From Flaviflagellibacter rhizophilus (GTDB lineage Bacteria; Pseudomonadota; Alphaproteobacteria; Rhizobiales; Methylopilaceae): 64,000 bases of DNA. This document shows positions 42,265-50,571 of this stretch, in pieces. Under the pieces are notes generated by a model. The model saw nothing but the letters and a program-made list of their open reading frames with translations, was not told the DNA's origin and did not search any database. The stretch lies in contig NZ_JAXAFJ010000011.1 of the NCBI RefSeq assembly GCF_033898525.1, positions 39,556 through 103,555 on the forward strand, read 5' to 3'. The position numbers and the translations under genes were made by a program. Within the stretch, counting starts at the first letter, position 1. Every line of letters starts with the position of its first letter.

Positions 42265-43275
42265 GTGTCGCCTGACCGCAAGGAGCCCGCATCAGCCTTG
42301 GACATCCGCCAGCTCCGCTATTTCATGCAGGTCGCGGACAGCGGCAACTTCTCGCGTGCGGCAGAAATCCTGCGGGTGGCGCAGCCTTCGCTCAGCCAGC
42401 AGATCAAGAACCTCGAACTGGAACTTGGCGTTGAACTGCTCGTGCGGCATTCGCGCGGGGTGACGCCGACGGAGGTTGGGCTACGGCTCTACGAGCACGC
42501 TCAGCGTATCGTCACCGAGACGGAGCGTGCCCGGGAAGTGGTGCGCACGACCGCGCTCAACCCGAGCGGCGAGATCAGGGTGGGGTTGCCGACATCGGCG
42601 TGCCGTAATCTCTCCGTGCCGCTCTACGAGGCACTGGCCGAACGCTTGCCGGACATCAAGCTGCACATCATCGAGGCGATGACCGGCGCGCTGGACGAGT
42701 GGATCCAGAAGGGGCGACTGGATGTGGCGCTACTCTATGATCACAAGGCGTTCGAGCATGTGGCCTGGACCGAGATGATCGTCGAGGAACTGATGCTGTT
42801 CCTGCCCCCCGGCATGCAGGCCCCAGCGGGCGGTGAGATGCCGCTTCGGGAGATCTTCAACCTGCCGGTGCGGATCATCGCCCCGGGACGGCCCAATGTT
42901 GCGCGAGTCGTAATCGATCAAATGCTCGCACGCTGCGACATCCAGGCCGGCATCTATGACTGCGACAGCTTGCCGGCCATCGGCGGGCTTGTGCGCGAGG
43001 GTCATTTCGCGGCCGTGATGCCGCACTTCGCCTTCCTTGCGGAAATCCAGAGGGGCGAGATGATCCCCGTGCGCATCGTGGACCCGGTGCCGTCCTGGCG
43101 TTTGTCGGTCGTGGTGTCGGAGCGCACTATGAACAGCCGCGGCAGCAGCGGCGTGGCGCAGGTGATGGCCGACGTCATCGGCGATCTGGTTGCGCGCGGC
43201 GTGTGGAAGGCCCGCTCCATCGCTCAGGAAGAACCCGCGGGTGAACTGGCGCTCGCTCACGTCAACGCTCCATGA
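42265..43275 (+). CDS. LysR-family transcriptional regulator
   Basis: 336 residues if started at the GTG at 42265, which has AAGAG seven bases upstream; a TTG at 42298 in the same frame would also give the standard LysR start. The helix-turn-helix is DIRQLRYFMQVADSGNFSRA then VAQPSLSQQIKNLELELGVE. The effector domain (IRVGLPTSACRNLSVPLYEA) resembles the CbbR/NAC-like group. It is divergent from the ABC binding protein gene and most likely controls the amidase/cyclase/ABC operon in response to its substrate. Confidence 0.92.
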   Translation: MSPDRKEPASALDIRQLRYFMQVADSGNFSRAAEILRVAQPSLSQQIKNLELELGVELLVRHSRGVTPTEVGLRLYEHAQRIVTETERAREVVRTTALNPSGEIRVGLPTSACRNLSVPLYEALAERLPDIKLHIIEAMTGALDEWIQKGRLDVALLYDHKAFEHVAWTEMIVEELMLFLPPGMQAPAGGEMPLREIFNLPVRIIAPGRPNVARVVIDQMLARCDIQAGIYDCDSLPAIGGLVREGHFAAVMPHFAFLAEIQRGEMIPVRIVDPVPSWRLSVVVSERTMNSRGSSGVAQVMADVIGDLVARGVWKARSIAQEEPAGELALAHVNAP

Positions 43276-43309
43276 CGCCGATCTCGTGAGCGTCCCGTCC
43301 GCGTCGGGA

Positions 43310-43936
43310 TCAGGTCGCGCGGGTGCGGACATCTCGCGACGACGCCCGCGAGTGGTGAAATGCCATCACCGCGCGATAACCGAGCAGCACGACCACGATG
43401 CCGGCATAGATCAGCGGCTCCGGCGGCCAGGATTTCACCACCATCACGAAGTGCACGGCGGCCAGAGCCGTCGCCGCGTAGGCCAGTTTGTGCACCCGCG
43501 CCCAGATTGCGCCGCCCAGCCGCCTGATGGAGTAGCGGTTCGACGTCGCCGCCAGCGGGATGAGCAGGGCAAACGCGATCATCCCGATGGTGATGTAGGG
43601 GCGTTTCCAAATGTCGGAGAGGATCGCGCCCGCATCGAGCTGGCGGTCCAGCACCAGCCAGGCCAGCAGGTGGAGGAGGGCGTACCAGAAGGCGGTGAGG
43701 CCAATGGCGCGCCGGTAGCGCAGCAGGTTGAGCCCTGTCAGCCGGCGCACGGGTGTTATCAAAAGCGCAAGGATAAGGAAGCGCAGGGCCCAGATGCCGA
43801 GTTCGTGCTCCAGCGCACGCGCGGGATCCGGGCCGAGTTCATCGTTGAAGCCGGTCCAGACCAGAGCGGCCACGGGTATGAACATGACCAGATAGGCCAG
43901 CCACGGCCCCGGCCAGTTGCGCGTGGAGATCGGCAT
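43310..43936 (-). CDS. msrQ: MsrQ, heme-binding membrane subunit of MsrPQ
   Basis: 208 residues with about six membrane helices (LAYLVMFIPVAALVWTGFND, LRFLILALLITPVRRLTGLN, RAIGLTAFWYALLHLLAWLV). The last motif plus ARVHKLAYAATALAAVHFVM supply the heme-ligating histidines of the YedZ/MsrQ family. MsrQ passes electrons from the quinone pool to MsrP. Its ATG overlaps the msrP stop (TGATG), so the pair is made together. Confidence 0.95.
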   Translation of the reverse strand: MPISTRNWPGPWLAYLVMFIPVAALVWTGFNDELGPDPARALEHELGIWALRFLILALLITPVRRLTGLNLLRYRRAIGLTAFWYALLHLLAWLVLDRQLDAGAILSDIWKRPYITIGMIAFALLIPLAATSNRYSIRRLGGAIWARVHKLAYAATALAAVHFVMVVKSWPPEPLIYAGIVVVLLGYRAVMAFHHSRASSRDVRTRAT

Positions 43937-44877
43937 CAGAAATTGGCCTTGAGGTCCATGCCGGAATACAGGCCCGCGACCTGCTCCCCATAGCCGTTGA
44001 AGGGCAGGGTGTCGCGCCGCTTGGCGAAGACGCCGCCTTCACCGATGCGCCGTTCCGTGGCCTGGCTCCAGCGGGGGTGATCCACGGCCGGGTTCACGTT
44101 GGAGTAGAAGCCGTATTCGCCGGCATTCTGCATCTGCCAGGAGGTTGCCGGCTGCTTGTCCACAAGGCTGATGCGGACGATCGACTTGATGCCCTTGAAC
44201 CCATACTTCCAGGGCACGACGAGGCGCAGCGGTGCACCGTTCTGGTTGGGCAGCGTCTCGCCGTAGATGCCGACGGCCAGGATGGTGAGTGGGTGCATGG
44301 CTTCGTCGAGCCGCAGGCCTTCGCGATAGGGCCAGTCCAGCGCCTGCAGGAAGCCCTTCTGGCCCGGCATCTCCTCGGGGCGCACAAGGGTCTCGAAGGC
44401 AACGAATTTTGCGCCCGACTGCGGCTGCGCCTGCTTCAGCACCTCGGACAGCTGGAAGCCATTCCACGGAATGACCATGGACCAGCCCTCGACGCACCGC
44501 ATCCTGTAGATGCGCTCCTCCAGAGCGAAGGGCTTGATGAAGTCCTCCAGCTGGTAGCTGCCGGGGCGGTCCACCAGCCCGTCTACCTTCACGGTCCAGG
44601 GCTGGGTCGTCAGGCTTCCGGCATTGGCCGCCGGGTCCGACTTGTCGGTGCCGAACTCGTAGAAATTGTTATAGCCCGTGACGTCCTTCTTCTTGCTCAT
44701 AGGCTCGCTCGTCGAGAACGGGCTCTTCTGTGTGGCAAGCTGTGCCGCCGCTGCACCGCCGATGCCCGAGAGCGTTGCAGCTCCGGCCACCATGCCGCCG
44801 ATGATCTGACGTCGGTTCAGGTAGAGATCGCGCGGCGTGATCTCGGAGGCAGGCACTTTGGGAAGTCGGATGCTCAT
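43936..44877 (-). CDS. msrP: MsrP, periplasmic methionine sulfoxide reductase
   Basis: 313 residues from the second of two adjacent ATGs (44877), five bases after GAGG. A Tat signal is clear: YLNRRQIIGGMVAGAATLSG with the twin Arg, so the folded molybdoenzyme is exported. Residue Cys in YRMRCVEGWSMVIPWNGFQL binds the molybdopterin. MsrP repairs oxidised methionines of periplasmic proteins with electrons from MsrQ. It is divergent from the TRAP transporter operon (257-base gap). Confidence 0.96.
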   Translation of the reverse strand: MSIRLPKVPASEITPRDLYLNRRQIIGGMVAGAATLSGIGGAAAAQLATQKSPFSTSEPMSKKKDVTGYNNFYEFGTDKSDPAANAGSLTTQPWTVKVDGLVDRPGSYQLEDFIKPFALEERIYRMRCVEGWSMVIPWNGFQLSEVLKQAQPQSGAKFVAFETLVRPEEMPGQKGFLQALDWPYREGLRLDEAMHPLTILAVGIYGETLPNQNGAPLRLVVPWKYGFKGIKSIVRISLVDKQPATSWQMQNAGEYGFYSNVNPAVDHPRWSQATERRIGEGGVFAKRRDTLPFNGYGEQVAGLYSGMDLKANF

Positions 44878-45134
44878 CATGGCCTCGTGCAATGCTGGCC
44901 CCGGGGGCTGTTGCTGCGACGAGTATAGATACGGGGCCGGCGTCTCCACAGACGCAACGCGCAGCGGAAGGTCACTTTCCGGTGCTTCGCGCCCTGCTGA
45001 CGGCATGGGCACCGCTAAAAACCGCACGAGACGGTGCATGCCCGCCATGCGCCTGTTGAAGAGCTGTGATGATGCTGGTTTATTGCGGCTCCCGGCCGTG
45101 ACGGCCGCGGCAACGAATAATCGGAGGAAGTGCC

Positions 45135-46247
45135 TTGCTGAACCGGCGTAACTTCATTCGCACCGGAGCGCTCGGCGCTGCGGGCGCAGCCACGCTTGCC
45201 GCTCCTGCCATCGCGCAGAGCAGCCCGAAGATCCAGTGGCGCTGCACGTCCTCGTTCCCGAAGTCGCTCGACACCATCTATGGCGGCGCGGCCGATCTGG
45301 CGAAGTTCGTGCATGAGGCGACCGACGGCAATTTCGACATCCAGGTCTTCGCCGCAGGCGAGATCGTGCCCGGCCTGCAGGCTGCCGACGCGGTGACCAA
45401 TGGCACCGTGCAGATGTGCCACACCGCCGCTTACTATTATGTCGGCAAGGATCCGACCTGGGCGCTCGGCGCCTCGGTTCCGTTCGGCCTCAACGCCCGC
45501 GCCATGCAGGCCTGGCTGGCCTATGGCGGCGGCACCGGCCTGCTGAACGAGTTCTTCAACACCCAGAACCTGCACTACATCCCCGGCGGCAACACCGGCA
45601 CGCAGATGGGCGGCTGGTTCCGCCGCGAGATCAAGTCTGTCGCGGACCTCAGCGGCCTCAAGATGCGCATTGCCGGCCTCGCGGGTCAGGTGATGGGCAA
45701 GCTCGGCGTGGTGCCGCAGCAGGTCGCCGGCGGCGACATCTACCCCTCGCTGGAGCGTGGAACGATCGATGCTGCCGAGTGGATCGGCCCGTACGACGAC
45801 GAGAAGCTGGGCTTCGTGAAAGTGGCCCCGTTCTATTATTATCCCGGCTGGTGGGAGGGCAGTCTCGAGCTGAACTTCTTCATCAACAAGCAGCAGTTCG
45901 ACCAGCTCCCAGCCAACTACAAGAGCCTGCTGGAAACCGCAGCACGTGCGGCCACCCTCGAAATGCTGGCCGAGTACGACTACAAGAACCCCGCCGCCCT
46001 CAACCGCCTCGTCGCCAGCGGGGCGCAACTGCGTCCGTTCCCGCAGGACGTGATGGCTGCCTCCTTCAAGGCCGCACAGGAAGTCTACGACGAGATCACG
46101 GCCAAGAACGCGCCGTTCAAGAAGATCTACGACTCGATGACGGCGTTCCGGGCGGACACCGTGCTCTACCAGCAGGTGGCGGAGTACACGTTCGACACCT
46201 TCATGATGATGCGCCAGCGCGAAGGCGCGCTGAAGCCGAAGGGTTGA
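45135..46247 (+). CDS. TRAP transporter binding protein, TakP-like
   Basis: 370 residues from a TTG at 45135 that follows GGAGGAAG. The start LNRRNFIRTGALGAAGAATL is a Tat-type signal. The mature protein has the DctP fold (YGGAADLAKFVHEATDGNFD), and EWIGPYDDEKLGFVKVAPFY with PGWWEGSLELNFFINKQQFD closely resembles TakP, which binds alpha-keto acids such as pyruvate and 2-oxobutyrate. So a keto-acid ligand is likely. It leads the operon with the two membrane subunits, separated from them by a strong hairpin. Confidence 0.92.
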   Translation: MLNRRNFIRTGALGAAGAATLAAPAIAQSSPKIQWRCTSSFPKSLDTIYGGAADLAKFVHEATDGNFDIQVFAAGEIVPGLQAADAVTNGTVQMCHTAAYYYVGKDPTWALGASVPFGLNARAMQAWLAYGGGTGLLNEFFNTQNLHYIPGGNTGTQMGGWFRREIKSVADLSGLKMRIAGLAGQVMGKLGVVPQQVAGGDIYPSLERGTIDAAEWIGPYDDEKLGFVKVAPFYYYPGWWEGSLELNFFINKQQFDQLPANYKSLLETAARAATLEMLAEYDYKNPAALNRLVASGAQLRPFPQDVMAASFKAAQEVYDEITAKNAPFKKIYDSMTAFRADTVLYQQVAEYTFDTFMMMRQREGALKPKG

Positions 46248-46270
46248 TCCCCAACATCTGACAACAACCA

Positions 46271-46298
46271 GCAGGACCGCACGTGCGGTCCTGCTTTT
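46271..46298 (+). terminator. intercistronic attenuator/terminator in TRAP operon
   Basis: A perfect 24-base palindrome (two 12-base arms, GCAGGACCGCAC and GTGCGGTCCTGC) is followed at once by TTTTAT. It sits between the binding protein and small permease genes, where partial termination gives more binding protein than membrane subunits. Confidence 0.8.
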
Positions 46299-46316
46299 AT
46301 TTCTGGAGCATGCACA

Positions 46317-46928
46317 TTGTCCGGGCTCTTGGCCTTGTCTCGCGGGATCGACGCCGTGACCACCTTTATCGGGCGGTCCGTTTCCTGGCTGATCCTCGTT
46401 GTCGTTCTCGTCAGTGCGGGCAATGCCATCGTTCGCAAGGCGTTCAACATCTCGTCGAACGGCTGGCTTGAGATCCAGTGGTACCTGTTCGGCGCCATCT
46501 TCATGCTGGCCGCCGCCTGGGCCTTGCAGCGAAACGACCACATCCGGGTCGACATCATCTCCGGGATGCTGTCGCGGCGCACGCGCGACTGGATCGACTT
46601 TCTCGGCCACATATTCATGCTGCTGCCGTTTACGGTGCTGATGGTGTGGCTGCTCATTCCCTATGTGCGGCTTTCCTATACAAGCGGCGAGTACTCGCCG
46701 AACGCCGGCGGCCTTCTGCTCTGGCCCGCGAAGGCTCTCTTGCTCGCAGGCTTCGTGCTGCTGATCGCGCAGGGCCTCTCCGAACTGATCAAGCGCGGCG
46801 CGATCCTGTTCTGCGGAATGGAGGACACCACCCCCGTGCACGAACAGGCCTCCGTCGAGGACGAGATCGCGAAATTCATCCCCGAGGATGAACGGCTGCA
46901 GACCACCGGCAAGGAGGTGCGCCCGTGA
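46317..46928 (+). CDS. TRAP transporter small permease (DctQ type)
   Basis: 203 residues from a TTG at 46317 with GGAG eight bases upstream. Four membrane helices (SVSWLILVVVLVSAGNAIVR, WYLFGAIFMLAAAWALQRND, FMLLPFTVLMVWLLIPYVRL, LLLAGFVLLIAQGLSELIKR). NDHIRVDIISGMLSRRTRDW is typical of the keto-acid and mannitol/chloroaromatic TRAP group. The C-terminal 30 residues are acidic. Its stop overlaps the large permease GTG start by 4 bases. Confidence 0.93.
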   Translation: MSGLLALSRGIDAVTTFIGRSVSWLILVVVLVSAGNAIVRKAFNISSNGWLEIQWYLFGAIFMLAAAWALQRNDHIRVDIISGMLSRRTRDWIDFLGHIFMLLPFTVLMVWLLIPYVRLSYTSGEYSPNAGGLLLWPAKALLLAGFVLLIAQGLSELIKRGAILFCGMEDTTPVHEQASVEDEIAKFIPEDERLQTTGKEVRP

Positions 46929-48844
46929 TCGAGTTCATCGCCCACAATCTCGCGCCCATCATGTTCGCGAGCCTGGTGTTGTTCCTGCTGCTGGGCTACC
47001 CGGTGGCCTTCGCGCTCGCCGCCAACGGCCTCCTGTTCTTCGTAATCGGCGTGGAGCTTGCGCCCTTCTCCAACGGACAAATCAACCTTTTCTGGCCCTT
47101 GCTGGGTGCCTTGCCAGATCGCTTCTTCGGCGGCGTCATGGCCAACGACACGCTGCTGGCCATCCCGTTCTTCACCTTCATGGGGCTGATCCTCGAACGG
47201 TCCGGCATGGCCGAGGACCTGCTCGACACCATTGGCCAATTGTTCGGACCACTGCGCGGCGGGCTCGCCTACGCCGTCATCTTCGTGGGCGCCCTTCTGG
47301 CTGCGACGACCGGCGTAGTGGCGGCATCCGTCATCGCCATGGGCCTTATCTCGCTGCCGATCATGCTGCGCTACGGCTATGACCGCAGGCTTGCTTCCGG
47401 CGTGATCGCGGCGTCCGGCACGCTGGCGCAGATCATTCCGCCGTCGCTCGTCCTCATCGTGCTCGCCGACCAGCTCGGCCGCTCGGTCGGCGACATGTAT
47501 ACGGGCGCGATCATTCCGGGCCTCGTGCTGACAAGCCTGTATGTGGGCTACGTCTTCATTGTCTCGATGATCTGGCCAAAGGCCGCGCCGGCCCTGCCGC
47601 CGGAGGCGCGGACCCTGGGCAAGGGAGTAACCTCGCTGCTGGTGGCGCTTGCCATCGGTGCCGCCATCACGGTGTTCGGCGACCGGCTGCTCCTGCCTTA
47701 CGCGCCGACTTCAGCCGGCGTCTGGGCCGCCACTTTGGCGACCGTGCTGGTCTACGCCGCAGCCGTTGCGAACAAGGCGTTCAACCTGCGGATCCTGTCC
47801 TATCTGGCACAGCAGGTCATCATCGTGATGATCCCGCCGCTTGCGCTGATCTTCCTTGTTCTGGGCACCATCTTCCTCGGCATCGCGACGCCGACCGAAG
47901 GCGGTGCCATGGGCGCGGTCGGCGCCCTCATTCTGGCCTTCGCCAAGCGCCGGCTCAACCTGTCCTTGATGATCCAGGCCATGGAGTCGACCACCAAGCT
48001 GTCCGCCTTCGTGCTGTTCATCCTGATCGGCGCGCGCGTGTTCTCGCTGACCTTCTACGGCGTGAACGGCCACATCTGGGTGGAGGAACTGCTGACCTCC
48101 GTTCCCGGCGGGCAGATGGGCTTCCTGATCGTCGTCAACGTGCTTGTCTTCGTGCTGGCCTTCTTCCTCGATTTCTTCGAGCTGGCCTTCATCATCGTGC
48201 CGCTTCTGGGGCCGATCGCGGACAAGATGGGCATCGACCTGATCTGGTTCGGTATCCTGCTCGGCATCAACATGCAGACCTCGTTCATGCATCCGCCGTT
48301 CGGTTTCGCCCTGTTCTACCTGCGCTCGGTCGCGCCGCGCGGCATGTTCAAGGACAAGGTCACGGGACGCGAGACGCGCGGCGTGAGCACGGGCGAGATC
48401 TACCAGGGCGCTATCCCCTTCGTGGTGATCCAGCTCATCATGGTGGCGTTGACGATCGCCTTCCCCGGGATGGTGATGCACTACAAATCCGAGCCCGCAC
48501 CGAGAGCACCTGTGCAGGTGGGTGCACCGGGCGAGTTTGGGCTGCCACCGCTCGGCGGCATGGGCGGAAGCGGCGACAACAATCCGCTCGGCCTGCCGCC
48601 GCTTGGCGGATCCGGTTCCGGTCCGGGAACGGGCGACAACAACCCGCTCGGTCTTCCGCCTCTCGGCGGTGGTGGTGCGGGTATTGCCGCGCCGGCACAG
48701 GACAATCCTCTAGGACTTCCGCCCTTGGGAATGCCACCGGCGGGATTGGGTGCGCCAGCGTCTCCCGCTGAACCCCCGCTTGGTCTCCCGCCGCCGGATT
48801 TCGGCGGCGGACAACCGGCTCCGGCAACACCGCCGGCACCCTGA
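46925..48844 (+). CDS. TRAP transporter large permease (DctM) with repeat tail
   Basis: 639 residues. The first 520 are a normal DctM permease with about twelve helices; GVVAASVIAMGLISLPIMLR and ASGTLAQIIPPSLVLIVLAD are the conserved transport core, and LIWFGILLGINMQTSFMHPP the second half. It drives sodium-coupled uptake with the DctQ and TakP-like partners. About 110 residues follow after MHYKSEPAPRAPVQVGAPGE: a Gly/Pro/Leu tail with three units of NPLGLPPLG (48578, 48638 and 48701) plus related GLPPLGG and GLPPPDFGG. This extension is not part of the DctM family and has no predicted fold. Confidence 0.94.
   Translation: MIEFIAHNLAPIMFASLVLFLLLGYPVAFALAANGLLFFVIGVELAPFSNGQINLFWPLLGALPDRFFGGVMANDTLLAIPFFTFMGLILERSGMAEDLLDTIGQLFGPLRGGLAYAVIFVGALLAATTGVVAASVIAMGLISLPIMLRYGYDRRLASGVIAASGTLAQIIPPSLVLIVLADQLGRSVGDMYTGAIIPGLVLTSLYVGYVFIVSMIWPKAAPALPPEARTLGKGVTSLLVALAIGAAITVFGDRLLLPYAPTSAGVWAATLATVLVYAAAVANKAFNLRILSYLAQQVIIVMIPPLALIFLVLGTIFLGIATPTEGGAMGAVGALILAFAKRRLNLSLMIQAMESTTKLSAFVLFILIGARVFSLTFYGVNGHIWVEELLTSVPGGQMGFLIVVNVLVFVLAFFLDFFELAFIIVPLLGPIADKMGIDLIWFGILLGINMQTSFMHPPFGFALFYLRSVAPRGMFKDKVTGRETRGVSTGEIYQGAIPFVVIQLIMVALTIAFPGMVMHYKSEPAPRAPVQVGAPGEFGLPPLGGMGGSGDNNPLGLPPLGGSGSGPGTGDNNPLGLPPLGGGGAGIAAPAQDNPLGLPPLGMPPAGLGAPASPAEPPLGLPPPDFGGGQPAPATPPAP
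48578..48730 (+). repeat. three GLPPLGG-type coding repeats in DctM tail
   Basis: NNPLGLPPLGG at 48578-48610 and 48638-48670, and DNPLGLPPLG at 48701-48730, separated by Gly/Ser/Thr or Ala-rich spacers. They are in the frame of the TRAP permease and encode a flexible C-terminal extension. Confidence 0.8.
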
Positions 48845-48933
48845 GGCCTGTGATCGGGCGTTAGGTTCGAACCCGGGGAGGGTGGGCGCAAAAGGCGTTC
48901 CCCTTCCGACCGGGAATCAGGTCTTGTGTCCTC

Positions 48934-49965
48934 ATGATCATCGCCTGCGTCACCGACCATCAGTACGCCGACATGGCGGGAGTGCTGCTGCACTCCATCG
49001 AGGCCAATGGACAGGTTCCGGACGCGCGGGTGGTGGTGTTCGGCCATGATCTGCCGGAAACCGACGAAGAACGGCTGCGCGGCTGTGTGGAGCATCTGAC
49101 GCTCGAGGTACGAGACATTCCGGCAGCGGTCGCAGACCGCATCAAAGAACTGCCATCCAATCAGCTTTTCCCGGCGGCATCGTCGGTCAGGCTCCTGCTG
49201 GGCGATCTGCTGCCGGATGACAGCGGTAGGGTGCTCTATCTCGACAGCGACACCCTGGTGAACGGCAGCCTGCGCCCGCTGTTCACGATGCAGATGCGTG
49301 GCCGCATCGCGGCGGCCGTTCAGGATCCCGCCCATCCGGACATGCAAAGGTTGATGAACCGCCGGATCGGGCGTGCGGAAGATGCGGTGTACGTGAATTC
49401 GGGCGTGCTGCTGATAGAGCTCGGGCGTTGGCGGCACGAGCGGGTCGGCGAGCGGTGCCTCGACTGGATGGCGGCGCATCCGGAGGCGGCCCTGCCGGAT
49501 CAGGACGCGCTGAACGTCGTTCTCGGTGGCGAGTTCGCACTGCTCGACCGCCGCTGGAACCTGTTCACCGAAGTTCCAGGCTGCATTCCGGCCGAACGCT
49601 ACAGCGCGGCGACGGTGGTGCATTTCAGCGGCTACGCGAAGCCGACCTTCGCTGAATGCACCCACCCGCTTGCCGGGGAGTTCATCCGGCTGCGCCTGCG
49701 CACGCCGTGGAAGGATGTGCCGATCCTGACCAGGCGCCCGCATAGCGGTTTGCTGGGGCTTCCTGCACGGCTGCGCAGCCGCAAAACGCTCGACCAGCCG
49801 CGTTCACTGACCCGTGCGGAGTACAGGGCGCTGCTTGCGAGGGCCGAGCCGCCTCAGTCCGCGCTACAGAAGCCCCGCGCCGACATTGATGGCGAGAGCC
49901 AGAATGGCGGTGTTGAACAGGAAGGCCAGGATCGTATGGGCAAGGACGACCCTGCGCAGGCGTGA
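48934..49965 (+). CDS. family 8 glycosyltransferase
   Basis: 343 residues. The GT-A fold has IIACVTDHQYADMAGVLLHS at the N terminus, SSVRLLLGDLLPDDSGRVLY, the metal-binding DxD in VLYLDSDTLVNGSLRPLF, and VYVNSGVLLIELGRWRHERV with PDQDALNVVLGG. GT8 enzymes move galactose or glucose, often onto lipopolysaccharide core. The last 34 codons overlap the convergent DUF1345 gene, giving a low-complexity end (SQNGGVEQEGQDRMGKDDPA); they look like read-through of the antisense rather than conserved sequence. No other LPS gene is nearby. Confidence 0.85.
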   Translation: MIIACVTDHQYADMAGVLLHSIEANGQVPDARVVVFGHDLPETDEERLRGCVEHLTLEVRDIPAAVADRIKELPSNQLFPAASSVRLLLGDLLPDDSGRVLYLDSDTLVNGSLRPLFTMQMRGRIAAAVQDPAHPDMQRLMNRRIGRAEDAVYVNSGVLLIELGRWRHERVGERCLDWMAAHPEAALPDQDALNVVLGGEFALLDRRWNLFTEVPGCIPAERYSAATVVHFSGYAKPTFAECTHPLAGEFIRLRLRTPWKDVPILTRRPHSGLLGLPARLRSRKTLDQPRSLTRAEYRALLARAEPPQSALQKPRADIDGESQNGGVEQEGQDRMGKDDPAQA

Positions 49966-50532
49966 TGAGGCGACCTCGACATCCGAGGTCTGCGCCGCCG
50001 CGCCGATGGTGAAGGAGAAGTACAGGAAGTCCCAATAGGTGGGCTCCTGCGGATCGTCGGGAAACTTCAGGCCGATGCCGGTGTCGGGATTGTAGTGGTC
50101 GTGAGCGTAGTGCAGCGCGAGAAGCGTGTGCAGGAAGAACCACGACACGATGATGGTGGAACCTGCCAGCATGATGCGCCAGCCTGCATCACCGGTTGCC
50201 GCCTTTACGGCGTGGAGTTCGAAACCCGTTGCGCCAAGGCTGGCGAGCGCGGCGATGACGGTGAGTACCGTGACGATCCAGGCGGCGGGATCGAGATCGT
50301 CGGAGCGCTGGCGGATGTGATCCGCCGATGCGGTCAGCATCATCGAACCGGCGAGCACGAGGTAGAGCAGCGCACCGAAGTTCCAGGCCAGCAGGAGCCG
50401 GGTCGAGAGCTCGAACGAGCCCCCGAGGATGAAGGCCACCACGGTCAGCGCCATGCACAGCAGGATTCGCGGCTGGGTGCCGACGAAGTGGGGCAGGCGC
50501 GTGGTCAGGAAGCTTTTGGACACGGGGACCAT
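49864..50532 (-). CDS. DUF1345 membrane protein
   Basis: 222 residues with about five membrane helices (ILLCMALTVVAFILGGSFEL, LLLAWNFGALLYLVLAGSMM, RIMLAGSTIIVSWFFLHTLL). FALHYAHDHYNPDTG-like sequence (LALHYAHDHYNPDTGIGLKF) and TYWDFLYFSFTIGAAAQTSD identify the DUF1345 family of unknown function; the second motif recalls the pore region of potassium channels, as noted for this family. It overlaps the glycosyltransferase end by 102 bases on the opposite strand and lies 39 bases from the dnaE2 stop. Confidence 0.88.
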   Translation of the reverse strand: MVPVSKSFLTTRLPHFVGTQPRILLCMALTVVAFILGGSFELSTRLLLAWNFGALLYLVLAGSMMLTASADHIRQRSDDLDPAAWIVTVLTVIAALASLGATGFELHAVKAATGDAGWRIMLAGSTIIVSWFFLHTLLALHYAHDHYNPDTGIGLKFPDDPQEPTYWDFLYFSFTIGAAAQTSDVEVASSRLRRVVLAHTILAFLFNTAILALAINVGAGLL

Positions 50533-50571
50533 GATGTTGCGGCGAGCTTAGGCTGTCGCGAAGGCTGGCTG

